The notes: generated by a model not told the origin, from the sequence alone. DNA of 64,000 bases from Gracilaria gracilis (GCA_030374805.1 JARGSG010000197.1:1178001-1242000); one strand, 5' to 3'; shown: positions 1-10,531, counted from the stretch's first letter. A program made the numbers and translations.

Positions 1-1673
1 CTCCAAGGTGGGAAAGCCTATGATGAGGTTAAATAGGGGCCTTTCGATGACCAGAAATTCGAGCGGGACTCTCACAGAATCGAAAATGACAGGGACATCA
101 CGGAGTGTGCCGCGAACCAGAGCGACGTCGCCGTTCGCCACGCGAATATGAAGATCAGTGGGCTTGGGCTTCAACGAAAGCCTCTCGGCCAGCTCAGAAG
201 ACATGAGATTGGGGATTGCCCCGGAATCCAGAAGAGCCTGTGTGGGAGTCCCATACACCTTCACTGGGACCACTTTAAGGCGTGCTCCCTTCATGGAGGT
301 CTCGGCGAACGTTACTCGACGCGGGGATGCCTTTCCAGACAAGATGCGGCGAATGTCCTTCTTGGCATCATCAGCATCGCCCCGAACCAGCTGACCAAAA
401 GTGAGACCAGTTGGCGCTTTGGCTAACTCCTCCAGCAAGTTTTACTTGCCAGAATGCTCTTGAAGCTTAGCGCGATTCGAAAACTTCCTCGCTGTCGGCT
501 TCCAGGTCTTCTGAGAGGACCTAGGGGCTCCTGTTGGCCTAAAGCGGCCAAGTTGCTTCCGTAAAGCCGGCTGCGACGGGTTAAGCAACGACTGAATGCC
601 AATGTGGTCGGCGGTTCTCTGCTGCTTCGGGAGAGCAACGCCCTCGGCGGTGCGCTTCGTGGCTGCCACCACCTCGTCATCAGCATCATAGCCCTCAGTC
701 ACAACGGAGACTTGACTTGGCTGCCCAGCCTGCTGGCCACCACTATTGCCCTGTCTGAGACGGTCTTCGGCTGCCGACTCACTACGAGGAGCTCCAACGG
801 GGGGTCCGCGATCGTAAGCGGGGTCACGAGACCAGCAGGTGGCGATTGCATGACCCATCTTCCCGAAACGTTCACAACGGGTATTGCGGTGCGGATTGAG
901 ACTGCAGCGCGTCGCCCAGTGCCCTGGTTGACGACAGTACGCACCAGCTCGCTCGCGATCGTGGTCATTCCTCTGAGGTGGGGCCTGCGTCTTCTTCATC
1001 ATCAGTGTAAGCTGGGAGAGCTGCTCCGCAAGAAGACCGACCTTGTTCTGCAGAGGAGGCGACGGATCGCCCTGTTTCGGCCTCTGCATAACCTTCTTCG
1101 GCGCCGGCAGGACATGAAGAGCCCCGTGGGACTCCAACACGTTCCTACCGGCCACAAAGTCCTTCACCAGTGCCTTCAGTGACTCGTAGTCGTGAGAGCA
1201 GCGTAACACAACGAATTGTGCGAGGTCGGCGTACTCCATGACGGCACGGCGGTGGAGACCAAACCGGGCTTTCGAATTGAACCCGGCTTTCTCGAAAGCT
1301 GCATCCATCTTCTTCAAGGAACCAAGAAGGTCCCCATAACCCAGACGAGCGGATGCAGCGCGACGAATATGTTCCTCAGGCTCCTCCTCGACGCCAAATT
1401 TATCCAAAAAGGCGCGCTTCACGGCGGCATAGTCGGATGCGGCATTGTTGACGACACCATCGGACGAAAACTGTTCGTATTAGAACTCAAAGGCCTCTCC
1501 GTCGAGAAATCCTAGGAATTCAATTGCACGTTCTTCGTCAGTCTTTCCACGGGAGGCGACATTCTCGTAGAAGAAAAAAACTTGCGGATGTCGACGTTGG
1601 AACCCTCAAAAGACGAAACTCCAAAGGAAGGAATAGCGTTACTCCCTCCTCGAGAGTACCATGAGGACACCAT
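1..1673 (-). pseudogene. gag-pro: Element A gag and protease (partial, broken)
   Basis: Gag starts at the ATG at 1671-1673, just after a leader. The frame shifts at an A7 run (1574-1580), has an in-frame TAA at 1480-1482, then runs open to a second TAA at 442-444. The downstream frame is unbroken to base 1 and encodes an aspartic protease with the active-site string LLDSGAIPNLMS and the later NLIIGFPTLE, which matches the usual second protease loop. Gag carries two CCHC-like knuckles (CRQPGHWATRC and CERFGKMGHAIATC), each lacking one cysteine of the CX2CX4HX4C pattern. Protease follows gag in the same frame, so this family fuses them. The two stops and the shift make this copy inactive. Confidence 0.8.
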
Positions 1674-2215
1674 TTTGATACGGAAAACGGTGCGGGTGAT
1701 GACAAACCCAAGGACGGGGGGACACGAACACAAAGCAAACGGGACACAACAGAACGTGCTCTCGAGAGTACCAGCCCAACACGCTGTGTAGCGGTAGTAG
1801 GCAAGAGTCCGTAGTAAACACATAAAGTGCACAAAGTAGCAACTAAAAAGCGGAGACGTGTAGCAAGCAGAAACCACAGCACGACCAAAACTATAGGTCT
1901 AGTGCTGGCAGAAGCTAACACGAAACGACAACAGAGAAGCAGCAGCTCCCTCTCGCAGACCCGAACGTACGTCACCTGCGGGGAACAACGCTTCCAGAGT
2001 CGAAGCACGAAAAGGACCCAAGCCAGGAGTAGTGCACTCTGGGCCCTGTTGGGAAAAAGCGGGAGACCAAGCCGCTAAAGGGGAAAGAAAAGGCTGAAAA
2101 GAGGGGATGGAACGACAAAGGGAAGCAAGACAGAGTTTGCTGTGAAGGAAGGTGGGGGGTCGTTCTGTGAGGGAAAGTGGTATGGCCGGAGTTGGTCGAG
2201 ATGCGATCGTTCCGG

Positions 2216-2225
2216 CCCTTTTATA
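2216..2225 (-). promoter_or_regulatory. TATA box of element A LTR
   Basis: Minus strand reads CCTATAAAAGGG here, a strong TATA box about 420 bp into the putative LTR and about 550 bp upstream of the gag ATG at 1673. This fits the U3/R boundary of an LTR promoter. Confidence 0.55.
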
Positions 2226-2540
2226 GGCAATCAAACCTTCCAAAATAGACTCTAAACGCATTTCTACCTACAATAACCAATGAGCTGGCCACTACTGCAA
2301 CATATCCCCCGTCTCTGCCACTCACCGTGGAGGTAGTGGCGCTTAAGTAGACAGGGGAGCCGGCGAGGACCATGCGGTGCACTCCCGTGCACCATGCGTA
2401 GAAAACTAAAATATCCAGCAAATATCCAAGTAGAGAAACTTGTAGAATTACATTTGTGTTCAACACGTGCACCACACACGCTGCACGGAAACACGTGCCA
2501 CACTTACGGAAGTGGATATCGGATATCAGCACTGCTAGCG

Positions 2541-2641
2541 GGTGACAAAAGCGAGTTGTCACCCAGGACGAGTACTGATATCATACCGGTCCATTGATAT
2601 CAGTACGATATTGTTCGGACCAACTGATATCAGTACGATAT
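2541..2641. repeat. Hairpin and GATATC repeat cluster at the edge of element A
   Basis: Bases 2541-2562 form a perfect hairpin, GGTGACAA with TTGTCACC. Bases 2571-2583 and 2595-2607 form a 12/13 inverted repeat (AGTACTGATATCA against TGATATCAGTACG). The 16-mer GATATCAGTACGATAT occurs at 2596-2611 and again at 2626-2641, 30 bp apart. The cluster lies at the outer end of the putative LTR of element A. Confidence 0.75.
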
Positions 2642-2642
2642 C

Positions 2643-3003
2643 AATTTGGCGCAACGCAAACGCAATTATGGGAATTTTAGAGAATTAAATTTTTTTGAAG
2701 AGATGTCACCAGTCGGACCTGTCATATTAGCAGGTGCCCCGGTTTGGGACAACAAAAGTGAGGTGGCCAAAAACGCTGCATATCATCGCTCAAATCTTTC
2801 TAAACTTTGGCAACATGATTGTCTAGATGAAAGGCTGCCCTAGGCGAGATATTGAGAGTTGACGAGATGTCAGTGCGAATTGACAAGCGAATCATTGCTG
2901 TTCGATTGATGTTCTTAAACCACCTTTTTTGATGTCGCTTTGGGACTGAAATAAAACACAACATTTACTTTAGCGCAAGCATGCCCGCCGGGCGGTGCTT
3001 CCA
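2643..3003. other. Spacer between element A and transposase 1, no gene seen
   Basis: AT-rich sequence with no coding frame I can support. It probably includes the 3' untranslated part and terminal end of the DNA transposon carrying transposase 1, but I see no terminal inverted repeat that pairs with sequence near 9.9 kb. Confidence 0.4.
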
Positions 3004-3905
3004 TTATCCCATTCTCTTCCTCCCAGCTTTTAGCCCTGCCTGCGCACGCCCATCGGACGTCGAACGGCTAAGCGCTAGCCGTCGAGTAGGCCTTATTTCA
3101 AGCCAAGTCGAGTGCTTTTCTTCCTCCGCCATTACAGGCGCCTGCTCCACCTTCTTGGCAGCAATTCGAGACAACCTTTCCCTCTCACGCTCTTGTGCTT
3201 TCTTCGCGCGCTCAGCCACCTTACGAACTCGCACAGTCTCTCGCTCCTCCTTCCGTGCTGCGGCTACTGCAGCACGGCTCTCTCGCTCCAACTGCCTCTG
3301 GTGTGCACTTGCCTCTTGCTGGATTCGTCGCTTTTCTGCTTCTTCCATGCCTCGCGCCTGCTGCTGCACGCGAAAAAAAAATTCTCTCGCTTTCTTCGCA
3401 GCCACTGTTTTTCACGCTCCGCTGCACGTGCTACTCGTTGTGCTTCTGCTGCTTGTCCTGTGTCGAAGTGCTCTTTGACATCATGCAGAAAAGATTCTTT
3501 TGGGAATAGCGCGCTTGCGCGCGTGTTGAGGGTGGCATTTTTGATGACTCCTCCATCAGCTTCGAGGGGATTCCTCGAATTGGTATATTGTTCAAGGAGT
3601 TGAAGGTAAGAGGCATAGGCTCTCTCGTGGGTATGGTGTTCGCCAATGTTTGTTATATCGTTCACAGATTTCACTCTATGATTCGGTCCTTTCGTTTGAC
3701 TATCCCATATGCCGCAGGCTAGAAATTTGTTCACTATATTCGTGTATCGAACAGCATAGTTGTAAGAGTGGTTGAGTATCTCACATAGTGTGGAAATGTG
3801 GTTTCGGTTTGCTTTGTTCTGGAGCGTTCCTCGTTGAGAAGATTTCGGAACCTGTTTTTAATTGGCGAGAACACCATGTAGTCGAGCACCTGCGTCCGAT
3901 GGCTG
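3004..3905 (-). pseudogene. Transposase 1, C-terminal half (pogo/DDE_1-like), split by element B
   Basis: This is the downstream half of the gene whose first half is at 8787-9789. With element B and one TSD copy removed, the minus-strand frame joins in phase at ...GLPAHT|SHRTQVLDYM..., and the catalytic-domain tail continues here (FSPIKNRF, NYAVRYTNIVNKF). After about 150 residues comes a long charged, Arg/Glu/Ala-rich stretch predicted to be coiled coil (AEKRRIQQEASAHQRQ, RKVAERAKKAQERE). A shift at an A9 run (3373-3381) moves into the frame that ends at the TAA at 3004-3006. A tail of about 150 coiled-coil residues is longer than I expect for pogo-like transposases. Confidence 0.75.
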
Positions 3906-3910
3906 GTATG
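3906..3910. repeat. Target-site duplication of element B, left copy (GTATG)
   Basis: GTATG directly precedes the first base of the 5' LTR. The same five bases follow the 3' LTR at 8782-8786, the 5-bp duplication typical of Ty3 integrases. Confidence 0.9.
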
Positions 3911-4105
3911 TGCAACGGTGAGAACTGTCTGGGAATTGGAAGCGGAGGTGCAAATGGTCGTGGAGGTGCAAAGGGTCGCGTAACGCTAGTTATGGGGAGG
4001 AAACCGAGCGTATTTATGACAGAGAGATTGTAGCAGTGTTTCCAAGAGGGAAGTCCACCGAACTGTCAGAAGAACAGTTTCAGTAAAGTTTTCCCAGTCG
4101 TTGCA
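3911..4105 (+). repeat. 5' LTR of element B
   Basis: Begins TGCAAC and ends GTTGCA, the usual TG...CA with a short inverted terminal repeat. It matches 8587-8781 in length (195 bp) and, apart from scattered substitutions concentrated near the 3' end, in sequence. Confidence 0.93.
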
Positions 4106-4106
4106 C

Positions 4107-4124
4107 TGGTAGCATCGCTACTCT
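4107..4124 (+). other. Primer-binding site of element B
   Basis: TGGTAGCATCGCTACTCT begins one base after the LTR. The first eight bases, TGGTAGCA, resemble the complement of an initiator tRNA-Met 3' end. This PBS differs from the one shared by C, D and E. Confidence 0.55.
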
Positions 4125-4127
4125 AGT

Positions 4128-4965
4128 ATGGAAACTTCAAACCCTTCTGTGTCGATCAACTTGAAACCGAACAAGCCGCAACCATACAGTGGAACGCGTG
4201 ACTGTTTGATTGTCAACACGTGGCTGTACAAAGTGGAACAGTACTTCAATTTGATTCAATTGGCAAACGCAAACGTCAACCTTACGGACAAGAGTCGGAT
4301 CTCGTATGCTACCACTCTCTTCACCGACACCGCCGCCATATGGTGGTATACGCTGCTGATGGCTGGGACAGGAGCACAATCATGGGATGAGTTTTTTGCT
4401 GCAATTTGAAAGGAATTCGTTCCGGAAGACCATGAACGTCGTGCTCGAGATGCTCTCCGTTTCGTGCAAGCAAAATGGATCTGTTGCTTCATATATTTCG
4501 AGTTTCCGCAATATTGTTCTGACTATTCCTGATATGAGTTCAAGCGAGAAGTGGGACAAGTTTGTAAGTGGCCTGAAACCCAAGATTCAGTTTGAGGTAC
4601 GAAAGGCAAACTGTCAGGAATTTGAGGAGGCAACAAAAATTGCGATGCGGGTGGAAGAAGCATTCTCTGGGGTATCCATGCCATCTTCCTCATCGACTGC
4701 ATCAAACGAGACTGCAGAACGAGCAGGTTCTACGATTGTCCCCATGGAGATTGGTAACACTCAGTTAGCCACCTCAGCAAAGAGCAAGCAGCGACTACAA
4801 GATATTCGTAACAACGCTTGCTTCAAGTGCCATAAGCCGGGTTGCCGTCCATGGAAGCACCGTAATGGATCATATGGGTAGCAAGCATCCGTTTCCAATA
4901 TCGAGGCGGCCTTGGCTTCAGAGGAACACGACGATAGTGTAGAATCTGATAGTTCGGGAAACTAA
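4128..4965 (+). pseudogene. gag: Element B gag (broken)
   Basis: Starts at the ATG at 4128, 22 bp after the LTR. The N-terminal capsid-like region includes DTAAIWWYTL, a hallmark of this gag family. A TGA at 4407-4409 interrupts, and the following residues KEFVPEDHERRARDALRF show the frame continued. A shift near 4471 leads into the frame with SSFRNIVLTIP and GLKPKIQFEV, then a knuckle CFKCHKPGCRPWKH. A TAG at 4879-4881 interrupts again, and the true end is probably the TAA at 4963-4965, after an acidic serine-rich tail. The knuckle has the order CX2CX4CX4H instead of CX2CX4HX4C. Gag normally forms the particle that packages the RNA. Confidence 0.85.
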
Positions 4966-5004
4966 ACTGTCCTCCTAGAAACAATAAGAGCACGTTAGGA
5001 GGAC
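4956..5004 (+). promoter_or_regulatory. Programmed -1 frameshift signal between gag and pol of element B
   Basis: Slippery heptamer G GGA AAC (4956-4962) in gag phase is followed at once by the gag stop TAA (4963-4965). After a 6-nt spacer a perfect 9-bp stem GTCCTCCTA/TAGGAGGAC (4969-4977 with 4996-5004, 18-nt loop) follows. Slipping back one base enters the pol frame, which is open from the heptamer into pol. Confidence 0.8.
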
Positions 5005-8000
5005 GAGCTCACTTAGACGTGTCGTTGCAGAACGTGCAATCCAACGTTTCTGCCGAAGTCCAATGTGTTCCATTACTAGTAATGAGTGGGACATTTAACG
5101 GTATCTCTGCCCGTGTGCTGAAAGATGACGGTTGCACTTCCAACGTTGTTTCGCGAGAGTTTGCATACGCTAACCGGGACGTACTGAAGTTTTCGCTGGT
5201 ATTGATGGATGTCAATCATTCTAAGATCGGTGCCAGCGAAGTTGCTACTGAAATTATTCCCAATGGGACTATATGTATTGGTTCCTATTGTTATACTGGT
5301 AGCTGGATAGTTGCCGACTGCAGGTATGACGTTTTGCTGGGAATGCCGTGGCATACTGATGAAAATCCACAGACAGATTATGAGAGCCGTACAATTGCGG
5401 TGAAGGATAGTACTCTGTTCGCAAGCTCTGTCTCCCGAGCAGTTACCTTACAAGTTTCAAACCTTGGTGTGAAACGTTTTCGCAGACTACTACGTCGTCG
5501 TCCGCAGGGTACGCAGGTCTATCGTGTCGTTGAAGTCTCCAACTCTCAGTTGTCAACGGCGTCTTCTTCAAAAAGCGCGAAAGCTCAATTACTGGGCAAT
5601 GAATATCCTGAGCTACGCAGTTTATTGGAAGAGTTTGAGGATGTTTTCCAAGAGGAACTGCCCAATGGCTTGCCTCCCAAACGTGAAGTGGATCACGCGA
5701 TTGAAATCCTGCCAGGTAGCATGACTCCACACCGGCCATTGTATCAACTGTCGCCTGCTGAGCTTGTTGCTGCACGTGAATATGTGGACAAGCTTTTACG
5801 ATCCGGCAAAATTCGCCCGAGTCGTTCCCCGTATGGCTCTCCACTGTTTTTTGTGAAGGAGCCGGGCCGAGACCTTCGCGGTGTTGTTGATTACCGCGGT
5901 CTGAACCGTATTACCAAGCGTAATAACGCTCCCCTTCCAAGATGTGACGAGATGTTCGACCGGCTCGGCAAGGCTCGTTTCTTCTCCAAGTTGGACCTTA
6001 AGACTGGTTTTCACCAGATCCGATTGCGTCCTGATGATATTGAGAAGACGGCCTTTAATTCGAAGTATGGCCAATTCGAGTATCTCGTGATGCCCATGGG
6101 TTTATGCAATGCACCCGCCACGTTCCAATCTTTGATGAACCGTGTCCTCCATGACGGTATTGATCGGTTCCTGGTCGTTTACATAGACGATATTCTCATA
6201 TACAGCAACACAAGGGAGGAACATATGCAGCATATACGTATGGTTCTTGAACGTTTGCAGAAGCATAAGCTTTATGCTTCTCCGAAGAAATGTTCATTTA
6301 TGGATGAAGAGACCGAGTTTTTGGGCCTCATGGTCGGCCGCGACGGAATTCGCGTCCACCCGAATAAGGTCGAGGTGATCAAGAATTGGCCTCGACCCAT
6401 TAATCTTACTGAGCTCCGCAGCTTCCTAGGACTTGTTCAGTTCTTTAGGAGGTTTATACCTAACTTTTCGGCTCGTGCCGCACCGCTCTCCGTTTTCTTG
6501 CAAAAGCGTTCCGGTATACGGAGCTGGGATGACTGCGCTCAAGCCGCGTTTGCTGATCTGAAGTCTGCTTTGATGACTGCGCCTGTCCTCGTACCTCCTG
6601 ATTGGTCTCGCCCTTTCCGGGTTCATATCGATGCTTCGCAGGCAGCTGTGGGGGCGACACTGACTCAGTGTGATGATGCAGGTCATGACCGTGTGGTGGC
6701 ATACGCCTCGAAGAAGCTCACAGCGGCTGAGCAGAATTATACCGCAAACGAGAGGGAGCTCTTGGCTTTGGTGTTTGCCTTGCAACGGTTCCGTTGCTAC
6801 CTTGAAGGTGCTTCGTTTGATGTATTTACTGACAATCAGGTCGTCAAAAGCTTCTTGACGAAGAAGTCTTTGAACAGACGTGAAGCTCGCTGGTTGGATA
6901 CATTGGCGTCGTTCAACATTCGGCAAATGAATCTTGTACGCGGCAAAATTCATGTGTTGGGGGACTCGTTATCTCGAATTCCAGATCGGCTGTCTGTGCA
7001 GCAGCTGGAATGTACCTCGCCATCGTTCTTGGATATTCGCAACTCAATCAATTGCTACGAGAAGGACCAGCAGTTTGGCCCGATTGTGGCAGCACTGAAA
7101 GGACAATGGCCAGATGACCCGAAGAAGCGGCGAAAACTTGAGGAGTTGTTGCCCTCTTTTTCTGAACACGAGGACGGAGGTCTGCTTTATAAGGGAAAAT
7201 TGTGTGTGCCGTCGCACGCTCGACGATCTGTCTTGGAGCTTGCTCACGATTCTCATGTTGCCGGTCACTTCGGCTCCGCGAAGACCTTGGCGCGTCTTGC
7301 CGAGTATCATTGGAAACACAAGGCCAGGGATGTGAAGCAATATTGTGATGGTTGCCTGGTTTGTCAGCAGCAGAAGGATTCTCATGGTGCAACCTTAAAT
7401 GAACCAACCGCGTTGCCGATCCCCACACGCCGCTGGGGCCTTGTGGCGACGGATTTTATTGTCAAGCTTCCTAAAACCCCTCGTGGTTTTGATGCAATCT
7501 CGACATGGGTGGATCGCCTGTCACGACGTGTTCGGTTTATTGCTTGTAAGGAAACCGATAAGGCCCCCGATGTCGCTCTCTCCTTTTTCACACACATTTT
7601 CCCGCATCATGGTTTGCCAGATGGATTGATTTCTGACCGAGACCCTAGGTTCACGTCTCTCTTCTGGGAGTCTCTTATGAAGCTTTGTGGTGTGAAGCTT
7701 CGCATGGCCTCTTCGAAGCATCCGCAGACAGACGGTGCCTCCGAAGTCATGAACCGAATGGTAGAAAACTACATCCGTTGTTTCTGCGCTTACGAACAGA
7801 ATGACAGGGATCTCTTGTTACCCTGCGCTGAGTTTGCCTATAATTCGTCCGTCTCAGAGGACCTCGGGCTATCGCCGTTTGAGATAGATTTGGGCTGGAA
7901 GCCAAAGGGACCGCTTGATGCTTTGTTTCAGGCTCCGTCGAACATTGAATCTTTATTGGATTTTAGGGAACGTCTAAAAACAGTGATGGAAGATGCGCAG

Positions 8001-8462
8001 TATGCTCACCAACTCGCCAAGGCCAAGCAAATTGCAGAAGCGAGTGTCCACTGCAGACGCCCAACATATCGCGCAGGGGATCGTGGTTGGATTTCTCATC
8101 GGTTGTTCAAGGACTCCTACAGTAATTCGCAGCAGTCGTCGAAGTTGTCCGCAAGACGATACGGTCCGTTTAAGATTCTGGAGCTTGTTGGGCGAAATGC
8201 GGTCCGTCTGCAGCTTCCAGCGCACATGCGAATTCACCCTGTGATTCATGTGTCGCATACGAAGCCGCACCGAGAGCAGCCGCGAGAAATTGCTCAAGTG
8301 GGACGAAGCGTGCCACTTCCAGTCGATGCTACTGCTGAAGTCCCGTTGTTCAAGGTGGACCGAATTCTCAAGCATCGTGAGCGCGGTAGAGGCTATCAGT
8401 GGCTGGCGCTGATGGAAAACTCTAGTACACACGAGGCGCAATGGCAGCCAACTCGAGACTGA
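4957..8462 (+). CDS. pol: Element B pol polyprotein: protease, RT, RNase H, integrase, chromodomain
   Basis: Open in the -1 frame from the slippery site; 1147 codons run from the GTG at 5019 to the TGA at 8460-8462. With residue numbers from 5019: protease near 25-130 (active site KDDGCTSNVVS, Asp-Asp-Gly instead of Asp-Ser/Thr-Gly); RT near 240-430 with YIDD at about 388; RNase H near 520-655 (HIDAS, ERELLALV, FTDNQ, GDSLSRIP); integrase HHCC finger (HDSHVAGH, CDGCLVC) then a DD35E core (ATDF, SDRD, ASEVM with 35 residues between the second Asp and the Glu); C-terminal chromodomain ending near 8460. It would be cleaved by its own protease, copy the RNA and integrate the DNA. No inactivating lesion is evident in pol, unless the DDG protease motif is one. 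Confidence 0.93.
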
Positions 8463-8586
8463 CTTCGTGGACAATGATGGGACTTTAACAAAAGCGTTTC
8501 TGGATTACATTGTACGGCATAATGTGCTTCTCCATCTACATTGAAGAATTGACGTGGTCGTCAATAGAAAAAAGGAAAGATAATGG
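8463..8586 (+). other. Element B 3' untranslated region with polypurine tract
   Basis: Short spacer between the pol stop and the 3' LTR. A run GAAAAAAGGAAAGATAATGG at 8567-8586 directly precedes the LTR and is the likely polypurine tract that primes plus-strand DNA. Confidence 0.7.
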
Positions 8587-8781
8587 TGCAACGGTGAGAA
8601 CTGTCTGGGAATTGGAAGCGGAGGTGCAAATGGTCGTGGAGGTGCAAAGGGCCGCGTAACGCTAGTTATGGGGAGGAAACCGAGCGTATTTATGACAGAG
8701 AGATTGTAGCAGTGGTTCCAAGAGGGAAGTCCATCGACCTTTCAAAAGAACAGTTTCAGTAAAGGTTTACCAGTCGTTGTA
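8587..8781 (+). repeat. 3' LTR of element B
   Basis: 195-bp partner of 3911-4105. It ends GTTGTA where the 5' copy ends GTTGCA, and differs elsewhere mainly near that end. Scattered differences between the two LTRs show the insertion is not brand new. Confidence 0.93.
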
Positions 8782-8786
8782 GTATG
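8782..8786. repeat. Target-site duplication of element B, right copy (GTATG)
   Basis: GTATG immediately after the 3' LTR, identical to 3906-3910. Confidence 0.9.
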
Positions 8787-9789
8787 CGCTGGAAGGCCGA
8801 TGGCTACAATGTTGTTGTCACGCATCAGCTTAAGCGCAGGGTACGTACACTGCGCCCCGTACTCTTCCATGGTCCACAGAATGTATTTGTGCTTCTTACG
8901 TAGCGCCTCCGCCTCATTCACAAATGCTTCCACCCAATGCAAAACTATTGCGCTATCTACCCCAGCAGGATCACGATAGACAGTGACAGCGTTTAGCGGA
9001 AGGAAGCATGATGGAGTTTCTCGCTTACCATCGGCTCGAATGCAATACTTAGTGCCCGTGCCAGGTAGCACTAAAATCGGAGTCCATGCACGGCCATCAG
9101 CCGAGAAAACCGGCATTATGGTGACATGTCCAGCGTTACCGGCCCACTTCAGTTCAACCGAATTGCTTCTCCCGTTTGCAGCAAACAATGCTTTGCTTCG
9201 CGCACGGGACGCTGTTCTAGTGGAAAAGCCACTTTCGTCGACATTGAAAATTTGTTCGGGTGATGTGATGCAATACTCTGCATTTGCCTGACGCAGACGG
9301 GCAAAATTTGCGGCAAGGTTCTCGGGGGAAATCGCAATTGCACGCTGCTTTTCGAGGTTTGAGCGGCGTTTGAGTGCAATCTCCGGGTAACGCTGAATAA
9401 AAGTTGCGAACGAAGGTGTCCCCTGGTCGGTTGTTCCTGAATCGTATTTGTAGTTTTCGTTCGGGAGGCAGACGGTCGAAAAAAAAATGCACTTAGTCTT
9501 TGAAACACTCACGGGAGAGGGGTGTGCCCTGTTTTGCAAAGTGTGAGACTGAATCAACCAGTATAGTTTCTTCTTCTTGGGTGAACGCAAATATAAGCAC
9601 GTGTCTAAAGTGGGTGAGGTCAATCTCATTTTTGATGGCGCGGTAGAGTTGAGACTTTGAGACCTTGAACGTAGCCCCCACTCTACGAAGTGGGAGCTTT
9701 GTCGAGTTGTGGAAGGTACGGGCAGCTTTCAAAGCCATGTATTTGGTCCCATCGCGCAAGAGTGGGGCTACAACTCGTGGACGCACCAT
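8787..9789 (-). pseudogene. Transposase 1, N-terminal half (pogo/DDE_1-like), split by element B
   Basis: Minus-strand gene starting at the ATG at 9787-9789 (the frame is open upstream to a TTG at 9880-9882). An N-terminal helix-turn-helix of Psq type (RRVGATFKVSKSQLYRAI) is followed by a TAA at 9493-9495. A one-base shift near 9400 follows (RLPPERK... joins ...FIQRYPEIALKRRSN). The DDE_1 catalytic region follows with IFNVDESGF carrying the first Asp. The second site reads LWTMEEYGA, with Glu where the family has Asp, so catalysis is doubtful. The frame ends in GLPAHT at the GTATG target of element B and continues at 3905. It would cut and paste its own transposon. Confidence 0.8.
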
Positions 9790-10531
9790 TATAGTAGCCG
9801 CGGGGACTGAGCGGCATTGACGTGACTCTGAGACGTCTCGAGGTCTTTTTCGGGAAGAACCGCTCTGTTTGAGGTCTCGCAAAGTCGGTTTCGGGGTGTA
9901 GAAAGGGCTGGAAATTCAAATATGGCGCTCAATTGGAACTTAATCGGCTCGTCTTTGAGCTATTTGCTTCTTCACGATCTAGATTCTCAGCGAAAGTCAG
10001 AAACAGCCTTTTTTAATCAAAAAACTGTCCCAAGACGGCCGCTTGTCCCAAAGCGAGGGAACACGATGATACAGCGGGTAGCGCTCAAACTTGAACACCT
10101 TCGCAGTGCTTTTGACGCCCTGAAAAAGCCAGAGAAGCTTATGATGTGAAGCCTTCGTCACGCCTTTAGTGGCAACATGCAATTCACCTGACAATACTTT
10201 TTCCTCCTTAAGATACAGGAATCCGAAGAACAATATGAAAACTGACCGAGTTGAACACGGTCCACTACAAACACGAAAACTAATCACACACATTGAACGC
10301 ATTTACTGTTTTACTCAACAATGGTATCTTGTTCCCCAACAAAATCATGTCCTTACAACAGTTCGCATACTGTCAATCATCGACACACGTTGCGCTCCGG
10401 TTGTTTACAAACCAACTTCACAGGTGAGGCCAAGCTCTTTCACCAGAACTTCATGTTCTTTTAAAAAGCGCTCTCGTGCAGCGTGCGCACAAACTCGAAG
10501 CGATCTCACCTCAACAACCTGCTCACCAAAG
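9790..10531. other. Intergenic stretch between transposase 1 and element C
   Basis: No gene is supported. It holds the 5' flank of transposase 1 and ends with the pre-insertion site of element C. I find no clear terminal inverted repeat or promoter motif. Confidence 0.5.
10527..10531. repeat. Target-site duplication of element C, left copy (CAAAG)
   Basis: CAAAG directly before the 5' LTR, repeated after the 3' LTR at 21959-21963. Confidence 0.9.

Larger units (their letters stand above)
1..2642 (-). mobile_element. Element A, Ty3-like LTR retrotransposon, 5' part only
   Basis: Reading the minus strand from 2642 downwards gives a putative 5' LTR with a TATA box, a leader, gag, and the start of a retroviral-type protease that runs off the window at base 1. 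RT, RNase H, integrase and the 3' LTR must lie outside. Gag is a different family from those of B to E. The 5' boundary is inferred from a TGATATC start and the TATA box, since the partner LTR is not visible. Confidence 0.75.
1803..2642 (-). repeat. Putative 5' LTR of element A
   Basis: On the minus strand the stretch begins TGATATCGTACTGATATCAG at 2642 and leads to a TATA box near 2220, the expected U3 promoter layout, before the gag leader near 1800. The downstream edge is uncertain. The second LTR is outside the window, so identity of the pair cannot be checked. Confidence 0.4.
3911..8781 (+). mobile_element. Element B, complete Ty3/gypsy chromodomain retrotransposon (4,871 bp)
   Basis: Full layout: 195-bp LTR, PBS, gag, -1 frameshift signal, pol with protease, RT, RNase H, integrase and chromodomain, purine tract, 195-bp LTR, flanked by GTATG duplications. 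Inserted in opposite orientation into the coding sequence of transposase 1. Pol is intact but gag has a TGA, a shift and a TAG, so the copy could not move without help. Confidence 0.95.

Noticed and set aside
442-444. In-frame TAA between gag and protease of element A as a programmed readthrough site
   Set aside because: The context (AAG TAA AAC TTG) lacks known readthrough signals, and another TAA and a shift occur upstream, so plain decay is simpler.
604-1182. Plus-strand ORF opposite element A gag as a real antisense gene
   Set aside because: It lies opposite the gag coding frame, has no similarity to the C/D2/E antisense proteins, and is best seen as a shadow frame.
1574-1580. A7 run (and the A9 run at 3373-3381) as programmed frameshift sites
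   Set aside because: Both lie inside continuous coding domains rather than at gene junctions. Homopolymer indels or sequencing errors explain them better.
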